From Amycolatopsis acidicola (GTDB taxonomy: Bacteria > Actinomycetota > Actinomycetes > Mycobacteriales > Pseudonocardiaceae), in assembly GCF_007713735.2 (NCBI RefSeq), contig NZ_VMNW02000016.1:1-64000 (forward strand): a DNA stretch of 64,000 nucleotides. Reading direction: 5' to 3'. A program made the translations under genes and the position numbers. Shown one piece after another: positions 17,632 to 25,923 of the stretch; the stretch's first letter is position 1, and each line of letters starts with the position of its first letter. A model generated the notes under the pieces. It was given only the letters and a program-made list of their open reading frames with translations, did no database searches and had not been told where the DNA came from.

Positions 17632-18795
17632 GTGCTGACCCGTTCCTTCGCCGAAGCCGTCGAAGCCGCCGAAAAGATCATCGAGGAAGCGCCGTTCGTG
17701 CGCACCGAGCAGGATCTGATCGAGGGCTACGACTACCTCGCCGGCAGCATCCGGGCCTCGCTGCAGCTGGCCTGGGCCTACGAGCGCGACTTCCCCTTCT
17801 TCGCGAACTCGACCAACCAGGGCACGAAGATGGGCCTCGACAACCCGGACACGCTCTACTACCACTCGTACCTGCGCCCGGACGCCGAGTACGTCGTCAC
17901 CGGGAAACGGGGCAGCACAAGGGATCTGAACTTCCAGGTGCTCAACGGCGACTACTCCCCCGTGGACGTGCCCGACAGCCTCACCGCGTTCGACGACCGC
18001 GAGATCGACATCGAGCCCGACGGCAGCTTCGAGATCCGGTTCGGGCCGGGCAAACCGGGTCGCAACTACTTCCCCCTCGGCGCGGACGCGGCGATGCTCA
18101 TCGTCCGCGAGTGCTACAGCGACTGGGCGAACGAGCAGCGCGGCACGATCCGGATCCAGCGCGCGGACAAGATCGGCCAAGCCCCGCCGCCGCTGGCGAA
18201 AAGCACGCTGGAGAAGCGCTACAACGTGGCCGGGAAGATGCTGACCTCGCGGCTCAACACGTTTCTCGCCTTCCCGAAATGGTTCTACCTCAACCTGCCG
18301 GTGAACACGATGACCGAGCCGCGCCAGACGCCGGGCGGGCTGAGCACGCAGTTCTCCTCCGCCGGGCACTACGAACTGGCCGACGACGAGGCCATGATCG
18401 TGACGGTGCCCAAGTCCGACGCGCCGTACCAGGGCATCCAGCTGGGCAGCCTCTGGTACGTGTCGCTGGACTACATCAACCACCAGACGAGCCTGAGCGC
18501 CGACCAGGCCCGCGTGGACGAGGACGGGAAGATGCGGTTCGTGATCAGCGAACGCGACCCCGGCGTGGCGAACTGGCTGGAGCGCACGGGACACGACCGC
18601 GGTTACGTGCAGATCCGCTGGCAGCGCGTGTCCCACGACGTCCCCGAGGACGACGGCCCGGAGGTCGAAGTGGTTCCGGTGGACGAGATCCCCAAGCGGC
18701 TGGCGTATTACGACCAGGCCAGGGTGACGCCGGAGGAATGGGCAGACCGGATCGCGGCCCGTCAGGCCGCCGTGGCGACAAGGATGCTCGGCTGA
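17632..18795 (+). CDS. DUF1214-type protein
   Basis: 387 aa, no signal peptide or membrane span. The C-terminal part (about 250-350) resembles DUF1214: YQGIQLGSLWYVSLDYINHQ, then a region giving FVISERDPGVANWLE. The first 120 residues are helical and Tyr/Phe-rich (LAWAYERDFPFFANSTNQG). Proteins of this type are seen in actinobacterial steroid and hydrocarbon gene clusters, but no reaction is established. GTG start with AGGAGAG just upstream. Its stop overlaps the SDR start (TGATG). Confidence 0.78.
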   Translation: MLTRSFAEAVEAAEKIIEEAPFVRTEQDLIEGYDYLAGSIRASLQLAWAYERDFPFFANSTNQGTKMGLDNPDTLYYHSYLRPDAEYVVTGKRGSTRDLNFQVLNGDYSPVDVPDSLTAFDDREIDIEPDGSFEIRFGPGKPGRNYFPLGADAAMLIVRECYSDWANEQRGTIRIQRADKIGQAPPPLAKSTLEKRYNVAGKMLTSRLNTFLAFPKWFYLNLPVNTMTEPRQTPGGLSTQFSSAGHYELADDEAMIVTVPKSDAPYQGIQLGSLWYVSLDYINHQTSLSADQARVDEDGKMRFVISERDPGVANWLERTGHDRGYVQIRWQRVSHDVPEDDGPEVEVVPVDEIPKRLAYYDQARVTPEEWADRIAARQAAVATRMLG

Positions 18796-19571
18796 TGCTG
18801 TTGCGGGACAAGGTGGTCGTGGTCTCCGGGATCGGTCCCGGGCTCGGCCGGTCGATCGCCGTGCAGAGCGCGCGGGCCGGCGCGGACGTGGTGCTGGCTT
18901 CGCGGACGGAATCGCGGCTGACGGAGGTGGCGAAGGAGGTCACCGACCTCGGCCGCCGTGCCGTCGCGGTGCCGACGGACATCAACGACGAGTCCGACGC
19001 GGAACGGCTCGTGTCGTCCACTTTGGACGCCTTCGGCCGAGTGGACGCGTTGGTGAACAACGCTTTCGCGATGCCGCCGATGACGGACCTGGTGAAAGTG
19101 GACGTCGACCAGGTGCGGCAGGCGTACGACACCAACGTGTTCTCGGCGCTGAAACTGACGCGGCTGTTCGTGCCCGCGCTGGAGGAGTCGCGCGGGTCGG
19201 TCGTGATGATCAACTCCGCGGTGCTGCGGCATTCCCGGCGAACCTTCGGCGCGTACAAGATGACCAAGTCGAGTCTGCTGGCGCTGGCGCAGAGCCTGGC
19301 GACGGAGCTGGGCCCGCGCGGGGTCCGGGTCAACTCGGTGGCGCCCGGCTACATCTGGGCGGACAACCTCAAGTTCTACTTCGCTTACCTGGCACAGAAA
19401 CGCGGGATCACGGCGGAGGAGGTCTACGAGGAGACCGCGTCGACCATCGACCTGCGGAAGCTGCCAGAGCCCGACGAAATCGCCGACGCGGTGGTGTTCC
19501 TGGCGTCGGAGCTGGCGCGGGCGATCACCGGGCAGTGCCTGGACGTCAACGGCGGGGAGTACCACGCATGA
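18795..19571 (+). CDS. Short-chain dehydrogenase/reductase
   Basis: 258-aa classical SDR. Dinucleotide site VVSGIGPGLGRSIAVQ, NNAF at the NNAG position, catalytic Ser in VVMINSAVLRHS and YxxxK as YKMTK, then VRVNSVAPGYIW. The second Gly-rich motif GIGPGLG is a variant of GxxxGxG. Probably an NAD(P)-dependent alcohol or hydroxysteroid dehydrogenase; substrate inferred only from the operon and its KstR-like boxes. Coupled to the genes on both sides (TGATG before, ATGA after). Confidence 0.88.
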   Translation: MLLRDKVVVVSGIGPGLGRSIAVQSARAGADVVLASRTESRLTEVAKEVTDLGRRAVAVPTDINDESDAERLVSSTLDAFGRVDALVNNAFAMPPMTDLVKVDVDQVRQAYDTNVFSALKLTRLFVPALEESRGSVVMINSAVLRHSRRTFGAYKMTKSSLLALAQSLATELGPRGVRVNSVAPGYIWADNLKFYFAYLAQKRGITAEEVYEETASTIDLRKLPEPDEIADAVVFLASELARAITGQCLDVNGGEYHA

Positions 19572-20731
19572 TCGGCCGCGACGATGTGGGCACGATCGAC
19601 GACCTGCACGCTTCCGCGACGCGCTTCTGCGGCCTGGACGACTTCGGTGACGACGGGTACCGCGAAGGGCTCGAAGTGCTGCTGGAGTCCTACAAGCGTG
19701 ACGCCCAGCTGACGCCCTTCGGGAACAAAATCAACCGCGCGTTCCTTCGCGGCGCCCTCGTGGCGCGGCTGCTGAGCGAAGCGGCGTGGAAGCAGAACCC
19801 GTCGTATGCCGATGTGCCGATCGAGCGGCCGATCTTCGTGACGGGGCTCCCCCGCACCGGCACCACGGCGTTGCACCGGCTGCTCACCGAGGATCCCGGG
19901 CATCAGGGGCTCGAGGTGTGGCTGACGGAGGTGCCACAGCCGCGGCCGCCACGGTCGACGTGGGCGGACAACCCGGTGTTCCAGCGGATCCAGGCCGGGT
20001 ACGAACAGCATCACGTCGAGCGGCCGGAGTTCCTTGGGCTGCACCATTCTTCGGCCGAGATGGTCGAGGAATGCTGGCAGCTGCTGCGGCAGTCGGCGAA
20101 GTCGGTGTCCTACGAGTGCCTGGCCTACCTGCCGACGTACTCGGAGTGGCTGGCGCGGCAGGACTGGACGGATGCCTATGCGCGGCACCGGAAGAACCTG
20201 CAGCTGATCGGGCTGCCGGACAAGGACCGGCGGTGGGTGCTGAAGAACCCGAGCCACCTGTTCGCGCTGGACGCGCTGATGGCGGTGTACCCGGACGCGC
20301 TGGTGATCCAGACGCACCGCGCGCCGAGCACGATCATCGCGTCGGTGTGCAGCCTGAACGAGCAGGCGACGAAGGGCTGGTCGACGGCCTTCCACGGCGA
20401 GACGGTCGGGCGGACACAGCTCGAGCTGTGGGCTCGGGGTGCGGAAACGTTTGCTGCGTCACGGGCCCGATACAACCCGGCGCAATTCCTGGACGTCGAC
20501 TACGCCGACTTCGTCAGCGACCCTATCGGGACCGTGGAATCCATCTACCGGCACTTCTCGTTGCCACTCAGCGACGAAGCCCGAACCGCGATGACCGACC
20601 TGCACACCCAGAGCGTGACCGGCGCCGGACGCCCCTCACACCACTACACCCTCGCCGACTTCGGCCTCACCACTAAAGAAGTCGACGAACGCTTCGCCAA
20701 CTCCTCCCCCACCCGCTCCGGATCCCGGTGA
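19568..20731 (+). CDS. PAPS-dependent sulfotransferase family protein
   Basis: 387-aa Sulfotransfer_3-type enzyme. The 5'-phosphosulfate loop is at residues 89-101 (IFVTGLPRTGTTA); a WVLKNPSHLFALDAL stretch and IQTHRAPSTIIASV supply the 3'-phosphate contacts. Expected to transfer sulfonate from PAPS to a hydroxyl on a small molecule, sterol or glycan. The nearby cysD-cysNC genes would supply PAPS. The ATG overlaps the SDR stop (ATGA). The last 88 bp overlap the 3' end of the convergent asparaginase gene. Confidence 0.87.
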   Translation: MIGRDDVGTIDDLHASATRFCGLDDFGDDGYREGLEVLLESYKRDAQLTPFGNKINRAFLRGALVARLLSEAAWKQNPSYADVPIERPIFVTGLPRTGTTALHRLLTEDPGHQGLEVWLTEVPQPRPPRSTWADNPVFQRIQAGYEQHHVERPEFLGLHHSSAEMVEECWQLLRQSAKSVSYECLAYLPTYSEWLARQDWTDAYARHRKNLQLIGLPDKDRRWVLKNPSHLFALDALMAVYPDALVIQTHRAPSTIIASVCSLNEQATKGWSTAFHGETVGRTQLELWARGAETFAASRARYNPAQFLDVDYADFVSDPIGTVESIYRHFSLPLSDEARTAMTDLHTQSVTGAGRPSHHYTLADFGLTTKEVDERFANSSPTRSGSR

Positions 20732-21657
20732 TACCGCGCGATCAACGCTGCCAGCAGAATCCGGGCCTGTGACGGGCGAAGCGCACCGGTCGGCACGGCG
20801 CCGGCCTCGATGAGGTCGGCGCCACCGCCGTTGCCGTAAAGCCCGGCGACGACTCCTTCGTGCACCCGGGTCGACAACGCGACGACGATGCCGGCGTCGG
20901 TGAGCCTCGACACGGCGTCGCGGAAAGCGAGGTTCCCGTTGCCCGCGCCGGTGGCTTCGAGCACGATCCCGGCCGCGCCCGCGGCGACCACGGCGTCGAG
21001 TGCGGCGGTGTCGGCGCCCGGGTAGATCGGCACGATGTCGACGCGGACGCCGCTGAGGTCCTCGAGGTCGAAGGCCGGGAAACGCTCGGGCGTGGCGACG
21101 AACGTGACGTCGCCTTCGCGGAGGTAACCGAGCGGGCCCGCGCCGGGCGTCGTGAACGCTCCGGTGGCGACGGTGTGGGTCTTGCGGGTGCCACGGGCGC
21201 CGAACACGCTGCCGTCGAAGGAAATCAGCACGCCGCGCCCGCGCGCTTCCGGCGAAGCGGCGATGGTGATCGCGTCGGCGAGGTTGCGCGGGCCGTCGGT
21301 GTCAGGCGCGTCGGCCGGGCGCTGGGCGCCGGTGAAAACCACGGGGCGCTCGTCGTCGTGGGTGATCTCGGCGAGGAAAGCGGTCTCCTCCATCGTGTCC
21401 GTGCCGTGCGTCACCACCACGCCGAGCACCGACTCGTCCGCCAGCGCCGCGCGGATCGTCCACACGATCCCGGCCATGTCGGACGGGGTGAGCAGGTAGC
21501 TGCCGACGCACAGGACGTCCCGCCCCTCGATCGGCACGCCGACGTCGAAGGGCAGCCGCGCGAGCAGCGCCCCGGCGTCGTCGCTGGCGACCGCGCCATT
21601 GCTGCCCGCGCGCGACGCGATGGTCCCGCCCGTCGAAATCACGACTACTCTGTTCAC
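20644..21657 (-). CDS. L-asparaginase
   Basis: 337-aa type I/II bacterial asparaginase (Asn to Asp plus ammonia). Nucleophile motif VISTGGTIAS at residues 6-15 and second catalytic motif GVVVTHGTDTMEETAFLAEI with the Thr-Lys/Asp pair. No signal peptide, so cytoplasmic. The C-terminus continues 88 bp into the sulfotransferase gene on the opposite strand; the family-like part ends shortly before, so the extra residues (KRSSTSLVVRPKSARV) may be a recent extension. Confidence 0.92.
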   Translation of the reverse strand: MNRVVVISTGGTIASRAGSNGAVASDDAGALLARLPFDVGVPIEGRDVLCVGSYLLTPSDMAGIVWTIRAALADESVLGVVVTHGTDTMEETAFLAEITHDDERPVVFTGAQRPADAPDTDGPRNLADAITIAASPEARGRGVLISFDGSVFGARGTRKTHTVATGAFTTPGAGPLGYLREGDVTFVATPERFPAFDLEDLSGVRVDIVPIYPGADTAALDAVVAAGAAGIVLEATGAGNGNLAFRDAVSRLTDAGIVVALSTRVHEGVVAGLYGNGGGADLIEAGAVPTGALRPSQARILLAALIARYHRDPERVGEELAKRSSTSLVVRPKSARV

Positions 21658-21716
21658 CCTCTCTTGCTACCCATCCGCGTACCGGATCCGCAATGAGGTG
21701 TGCCGCGAATGACTCT

Positions 21717-23369
21717 TCAGCCCAGGAGTTTCGTGATCTCCGAGCTGTCGCGGATGTGCAGGACCACGCCGTCGGCGAGCTTGCGGGCGGCGGCGAGCAA
21801 TTCGCCCGCCACCTCGTAGCCGGTCCGCTCGCCGGCCTGGAGCGCTTCGAGGGTGTCCGGCGGCACCCGCACGTCGGGGACCTCATGGGCGAGGTACTCG
21901 GCCTCGGCGTAGCCGCTGAGGGGGTGCACGGACATCAGGATCGGGATGTCCTCTTCGGACAGTTCGGTGAGCATCCAGGCGAACGATTCGAGGTCGTAAA
22001 CCGGGGTGGTGACGAGAAACTGGGCCCCGGCGGCGATTTTCGCCTTGGTCCGGACGAGCTCGGCGTCCAGGTCAGCGGCGCCGGGGTTGAAGCGCGCGCC
22101 GATGTGGAAGGCCGTGCGCGTGACGAGCGTGTGCCCGGTGCGGTCACGGCCGGCGTTGAACGCGGCGAGCAGCTCGATGAGGCCGATCGAATCGACCTCC
22201 AGGATCCCGTCGGCGTCGGGGTAGTCGCCGAGCGGCGGCGGTGAACCGGTCTCGCAGACGACGGTGCGCAGGCCGAACGCGTGGGCGCCGTGGAGTTCGT
22301 CCTGCAGCGTCGTGATCGTCTTGTCCCAGGCCGTCATGGTGGCGATGTCTTTCCCGAAGACGAGGTCGACGCCTTGGTGGTCCCCGGGTCGCGAATACTG
22401 AGCCGCGACGACGAATTCCTTGTCCCGCAAGCGTTGCGCGAGCTTGCCCCGGGCGGGTTCGCTGCTGCGCTTGTGCTTGCTCACCTTGCGGCGCTGTTCG
22501 GGTGGACGCAGGTCCGCCAGCCGCGCGACCACCTCGCGGATGTGCCCCGGCGTCGTCCCGCAACACCCGCCGACGATCGATGCCCCGCTCTCGGCGTGCG
22601 CGCGGGCGTAGCGGGCGAAGTACTCCCCGTCGACGCCGTACTCGAACCGCCGCCCGATGCGCCGCGGGATGCCGGCGTTGGGCTGGGCGCTGACCGGGAG
22701 TGTGCCCCGGAGCCGCTTCACGATGCCGAGCATGTGCTGCGGCCCGACCGTGCAGTTGGCCCCGATCGCGGCGACTTCTGTTCGTGCCAATGCCTTTGCC
22801 ACTTCCTCCGGCGTCTCACCGTCGAGCGTGCGACCCTCGGCCGTGAACGTCGCCTGCGCGATCACCGGCACGTCGGTCTCGACCGCGATCGCGACCGCCT
22901 CCAGGAGCTCGCCGAGCCCCCCGAACGTCTCGAGGACCAGCAGGTCGACCCCGCCGTCGATGAGGGCCGTGACCTGCTCACGGATTACGTCGATGCGCTC
23001 GTCGGGGCTGTACGCGGCACCCTGGCCGGCCTTGGCCGCCGGTGAAACCGAGCCGCCCACGAACACCGTCCGCCGTGCCCCGCGCCGCGCCTGCCGCGCC
23101 AGCCGCACGCCCGCCATGTTCACGTCGCGCACCGTCGCGGACCCGCCCAACTCCGCCAGCCGCAACCGGTTCGCCCCGAAGGTGTTCGTGAGGAGAAGAT
23201 CGGCGCCGGCCGCCACGTAACTCTCGTGGACCGTGCTGACCAGCTCGGAGTTGCTCAAGTTGAGCTCCGGTAACGCCCTGTCCAGCGAGTTCCCCGCCGC
23301 GTGCAGCATCGTGCCCATCGCGCCGTCGCACACCAGAACCCGTTCGCTGAGGTGCTCGGTGAAGTCCAC
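21717..23369 (-). CDS. Homocysteine S-methyltransferase / methylenetetrahydrofolate reductase fusion
   Basis: 550 aa, two enzymes in one chain as in Bacillus YitJ. Residues 1-285 are the homocysteine methyltransferase barrel (LVCDGAMGTMLHAAGNSL; zinc Cys in IGANCTVGP and in GGCCGTTPGHIREV). Residues about 310-550 are a MetF-like domain (ITTLQDELHGAHAFGLRTVV, HIGARFNPGAADLDAEL, FLVTTPVYDLESF). The pair would make 5-methyl-THF and use it, or another methyl donor, to form methionine. GTG start with GGAGG upstream. No riboswitch is visible ahead of it. Confidence 0.9.
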   Translation of the reverse strand: MDFTEHLSERVLVCDGAMGTMLHAAGNSLDRALPELNLSNSELVSTVHESYVAAGADLLLTNTFGANRLRLAELGGSATVRDVNMAGVRLARQARRGARRTVFVGGSVSPAAKAGQGAAYSPDERIDVIREQVTALIDGGVDLLVLETFGGLGELLEAVAIAVETDVPVIAQATFTAEGRTLDGETPEEVAKALARTEVAAIGANCTVGPQHMLGIVKRLRGTLPVSAQPNAGIPRRIGRRFEYGVDGEYFARYARAHAESGASIVGGCCGTTPGHIREVVARLADLRPPEQRRKVSKHKRSSEPARGKLAQRLRDKEFVVAAQYSRPGDHQGVDLVFGKDIATMTAWDKTITTLQDELHGAHAFGLRTVVCETGSPPPLGDYPDADGILEVDSIGLIELLAAFNAGRDRTGHTLVTRTAFHIGARFNPGAADLDAELVRTKAKIAAGAQFLVTTPVYDLESFAWMLTELSEEDIPILMSVHPLSGYAEAEYLAHEVPDVRVPPDTLEALQAGERTGYEVAGELLAAARKLADGVVLHIRDSSEITKLLG

Positions 23370-23682
23370 AGACCCTCCATCCCGCCACGTCCCCGGCCTG
23401 GATCTACCACCCTGTCTCGCGTCGGCGCCCAGTTCAATGGTGATCGGTTGCTCTATTCGGCGGATGCACGTGCAGGTGGGCGTGCTGATCGCGGCGCACT
23501 GGCGTCGCGGGGCCTGGATGGCCGGGGTTCTGGCGCCTGGGGGGTCCGGCTCCTGCCGCAGCTGTGCCGGGATGCGCGACTTCGGAGCCGGGGTTGCCCC
23601 GGTTCGGCGGGGGTCGCCTGCTATCTTGACCTGCGACCTTGGGTCTCGGCCCGGGGTCAGGGCGCTCCCGCCGGGCGCCCGG
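23370..23682. other. Gap between the metF-like fusion gene and the tRNA
   Basis: 313 bp, GC-rich. I see no gene with a convincing start. It must carry the promoter of the minus-strand fusion gene and of the plus-strand tRNA. GGGCGCTCCCGCCGGGCGCCC (23660-23680) can form a hairpin immediately before the tRNA. No S-box, cobalamin or T-box pattern was recognised. Confidence 0.5.
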
Positions 23683-23756
23683 GGGCCGGTAGCTCAGTTG
23701 GTTAGAGCAGGGGACTCATAATCCCTTGGCCGCGGGTTCGAGCCCCGCCCGGCCCA
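23683..23756 (+). tRNA. tRNA with CAT anticodon (elongator Met or Ile2)
   Basis: 74-nt cloverleaf: acceptor GGGCCGG pairs CCGGCCC, D-arm GCTC..GAGC, anticodon arm GGGGA-CTCATAA-TCCCT, T-arm GCGGG-TTCGAGC-CCCGC, discriminator A; CCA is not encoded. The CAT anticodon fits elongator Met, but the AGGGGA/TCCCTTGG anticodon-arm context resembles the Ile2 species whose C34 is made lysidine by TilS. It marks the left edge of the accessory island. Confidence 0.93.
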
Positions 23757-23991
23757 CAGGGTTTGACCTGCATGTTCATGAGGGTTTCGGTGGTCAATTC
23801 CCGGATCCTCCATCTTCGGCGCCGTCCTGCCAACGCGAAACGTGATGGAGCCGGTCCTGCTCCCCGGCACTCCCGGAAGACCGCTACCGGCCGCGATACC
23901 GCGCATGATTTGCGTGATCACCGGCGCTACCATGATCACGGAAACATGAGAACTAATCGGAATACAGGCCGACGCACGGAACTGGTTCAGT

Positions 23992-25923
23992 ATGGCAGCG
24001 AGCAGTGGATGGAAGCCCTTGGAGGCGTACTGGCCCGCCGGGGACTTTCTGCGGGACAGCGAACGATTGATTCCCGAGATCGAGCAAAGCTACGTGGATG
24101 CGCACCCGGGCAACAGCAAGCCCTCCCCGGGAGATGTGACATCCTGGCGCCAGAGTGTCTACTGGCTCGCGTCCCTGCTGGATCGCCTTGACCTCGATCA
24201 GGTCTGGATGTTCGTCGAGTACCGGGTCGATCCCGCCATGGACCCCATCGACGTGGTCCTCGCCGGCCGGCACCCCGAGGGCGGCCTCAGCTTCGGGGTG
24301 ATCGAACTGAAGCAATGGAGCCACATCGATCACCCTCAACCGGATATCGTCGCCGGCTTGTGCGCGGCCTGCCGTAGAGCAGGGCCGGGAACACTGTGCC
24401 AGTCATGCTCCGTCGGCAAGGTCTTCGTGCCCGCGTACCGGAAGCACAAGAAACACCCGGCGGTCCAGGTGCACGACAATATGACGGCACTCAAAACCCA
24501 CCACAACATGTTCGACGATCGCTACGTAACCCTTGTCGGCGCGACTTACCTGCACAATCTCAAAGACCCCGAGAGCCAATGGATCAGGAACGTTTCCCCG
24601 CATCCCGGAATCGACACGTTCACCGCCCGCTCCCCCGCTGGGCTCGAAACTTTCCTCAAGGAGAACTTCACCAAAGAATCGGGTGCCGACGCGGCCGAGG
24701 CGCTGCTCTCTCGTCGTCGTTCCACCGCACTGCTCGAACCGGAGATCGGATCGATCCTCAACGGGTACACGCAGTTCAGTCTTGTGGAGAACCAGCTGAC
24801 CGCCGTGAACAGCGTGTTGGAGAGAGTGCGCAACCCGCGCACGCCGGGCGCCAAAAAGGTCTTCGTAATCAGCGGCCGGGCCGGTAGCGGCAAATCGCTT
24901 GTCGGCCTCACTTTGCTCGGCGAAGCGCTCAATGCCGGTTACGACGCCTCTTACGTTTCCGGAGGCGTCGCTTCGCGTGAAACGTTCAAACGCGCATCCA
25001 ATGGCCGGGGCAAGGCATTTGCCACACTGAACAGCATCGCCGACCATCGGACGGCAGACGAGTTGGACCTCATTCTTTGCGACGAGGCGCACAGAATGAC
25101 GGAACGTCCGATGAGAGGGTCCTACTCGATGCGACCCGGTGAATCGTCAGTGTCGGTCGTCGTCGACCGGGCCAAGGTGCCGGTTTTCTTCATCGACGGC
25201 GACCAGCGTCTCTTCGCCGACGAGGTGTGGTCTCCCGAAGAACTGACCCGCGAGATTCAGCGCCTGGGCGCGGAGGTTGTGCCGATCAGGTTGGAACGCG
25301 TGTTGCGCGCGGTCGGCAGCTCGACCTACGACACCTGGGTCAGGCACCTGCTCGCCGGCGATCAGCTTCCCTGGAAGGCGGCGGGACACCACGATCCGGA
25401 GCCGTTCGAACTGTACTATGCCGACAGCGCCGCTGTTATGGAGAGTTTCCTGCGCGGCAAGGAAGACGCTGGGGAACGCGCTCGGATGAGCGCCGGAATC
25501 TGCTGGAAATGGGAGGACCAGACCGGCACCGAACCGGAAGTCACCCCGGAACCGGGCTGGGCGCGCCCGTGGAACGCCGGCGACTACCACCACACGCCCG
25601 GGGCGCCGAAACGGAAGTACTGGGCGACCGAATCCGGCGGCTTCGGACAGATCGGCTGTGTCCACACGGCGCAGGGTCTCGAATACGAATGGGGCGGTGT
25701 CATCCTCGGCCCGGACCTGACCTGGAACGGCGCCGGTTGGGCAGTGCATCGCGAACATGTGCTGAACAAGGCCAACAAGATTCGCTCGGACGACGAACTC
25801 GCGCGGGCGATCCGAAACGCCTACGGCGTGCTCCTGTCCCGGTCGATCCGTGGCACGGTCTTGTACTCGGTCGATCCGGCGACCAGGACGCTTTTCTCCG
25901 AGCTGGACGTCCCGAGGTTGTGA
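23992..25923 (+). CDS. DUF2075 helicase with N-terminal PD-(D/E)XK-like nuclease domain
   Basis: 643 aa. Residues about 50-115 contain DPIDVVLAG followed by FGVIELKQW, the D...ExK pattern (D87, E105, K107) of a restriction-like nuclease. A CAAC..CQSC cluster (C124, C127, C136, C139) looks like a zinc or structural site. Residues 265-640 are a DUF2075 (COG3410) superfamily 1-like helicase: Q-motif FSLVENQLTAVNSV, Walker A GRAGSGKS (295-302), Walker B CDEAH (363-367), and a late IGCVHTAQGLEYEWGGVILG motif. Such proteins occur in phage-defence loci. Weak ribosome binding site. Convergent and abutting with the caspase-helicase gene. Confidence 0.82.
   Translation: MAASSGWKPLEAYWPAGDFLRDSERLIPEIEQSYVDAHPGNSKPSPGDVTSWRQSVYWLASLLDRLDLDQVWMFVEYRVDPAMDPIDVVLAGRHPEGGLSFGVIELKQWSHIDHPQPDIVAGLCAACRRAGPGTLCQSCSVGKVFVPAYRKHKKHPAVQVHDNMTALKTHHNMFDDRYVTLVGATYLHNLKDPESQWIRNVSPHPGIDTFTARSPAGLETFLKENFTKESGADAAEALLSRRRSTALLEPEIGSILNGYTQFSLVENQLTAVNSVLERVRNPRTPGAKKVFVISGRAGSGKSLVGLTLLGEALNAGYDASYVSGGVASRETFKRASNGRGKAFATLNSIADHRTADELDLILCDEAHRMTERPMRGSYSMRPGESSVSVVVDRAKVPVFFIDGDQRLFADEVWSPEELTREIQRLGAEVVPIRLERVLRAVGSSTYDTWVRHLLAGDQLPWKAAGHHDPEPFELYYADSAAVMESFLRGKEDAGERARMSAGICWKWEDQTGTEPEVTPEPGWARPWNAGDYHHTPGAPKRKYWATESGGFGQIGCVHTAQGLEYEWGGVILGPDLTWNGAGWAVHREHVLNKANKIRSDDELARAIRNAYGVLLSRSIRGTVLYSVDPATRTLFSELDVPRL

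Noticed and set aside
23370-23682. Possible S-box or cobalamin riboswitch ahead of the methionine gene
   Set aside because: Only GC-rich hairpins seen; none of the conserved cores of those riboswitches could be traced.
23694-23939. Minus-strand 81-codon frame ending GRGSNPRPRDYESPALTN
   Set aside because: This peptide is the classic false translation of a tRNA antisense strand; it covers the tRNA gene.
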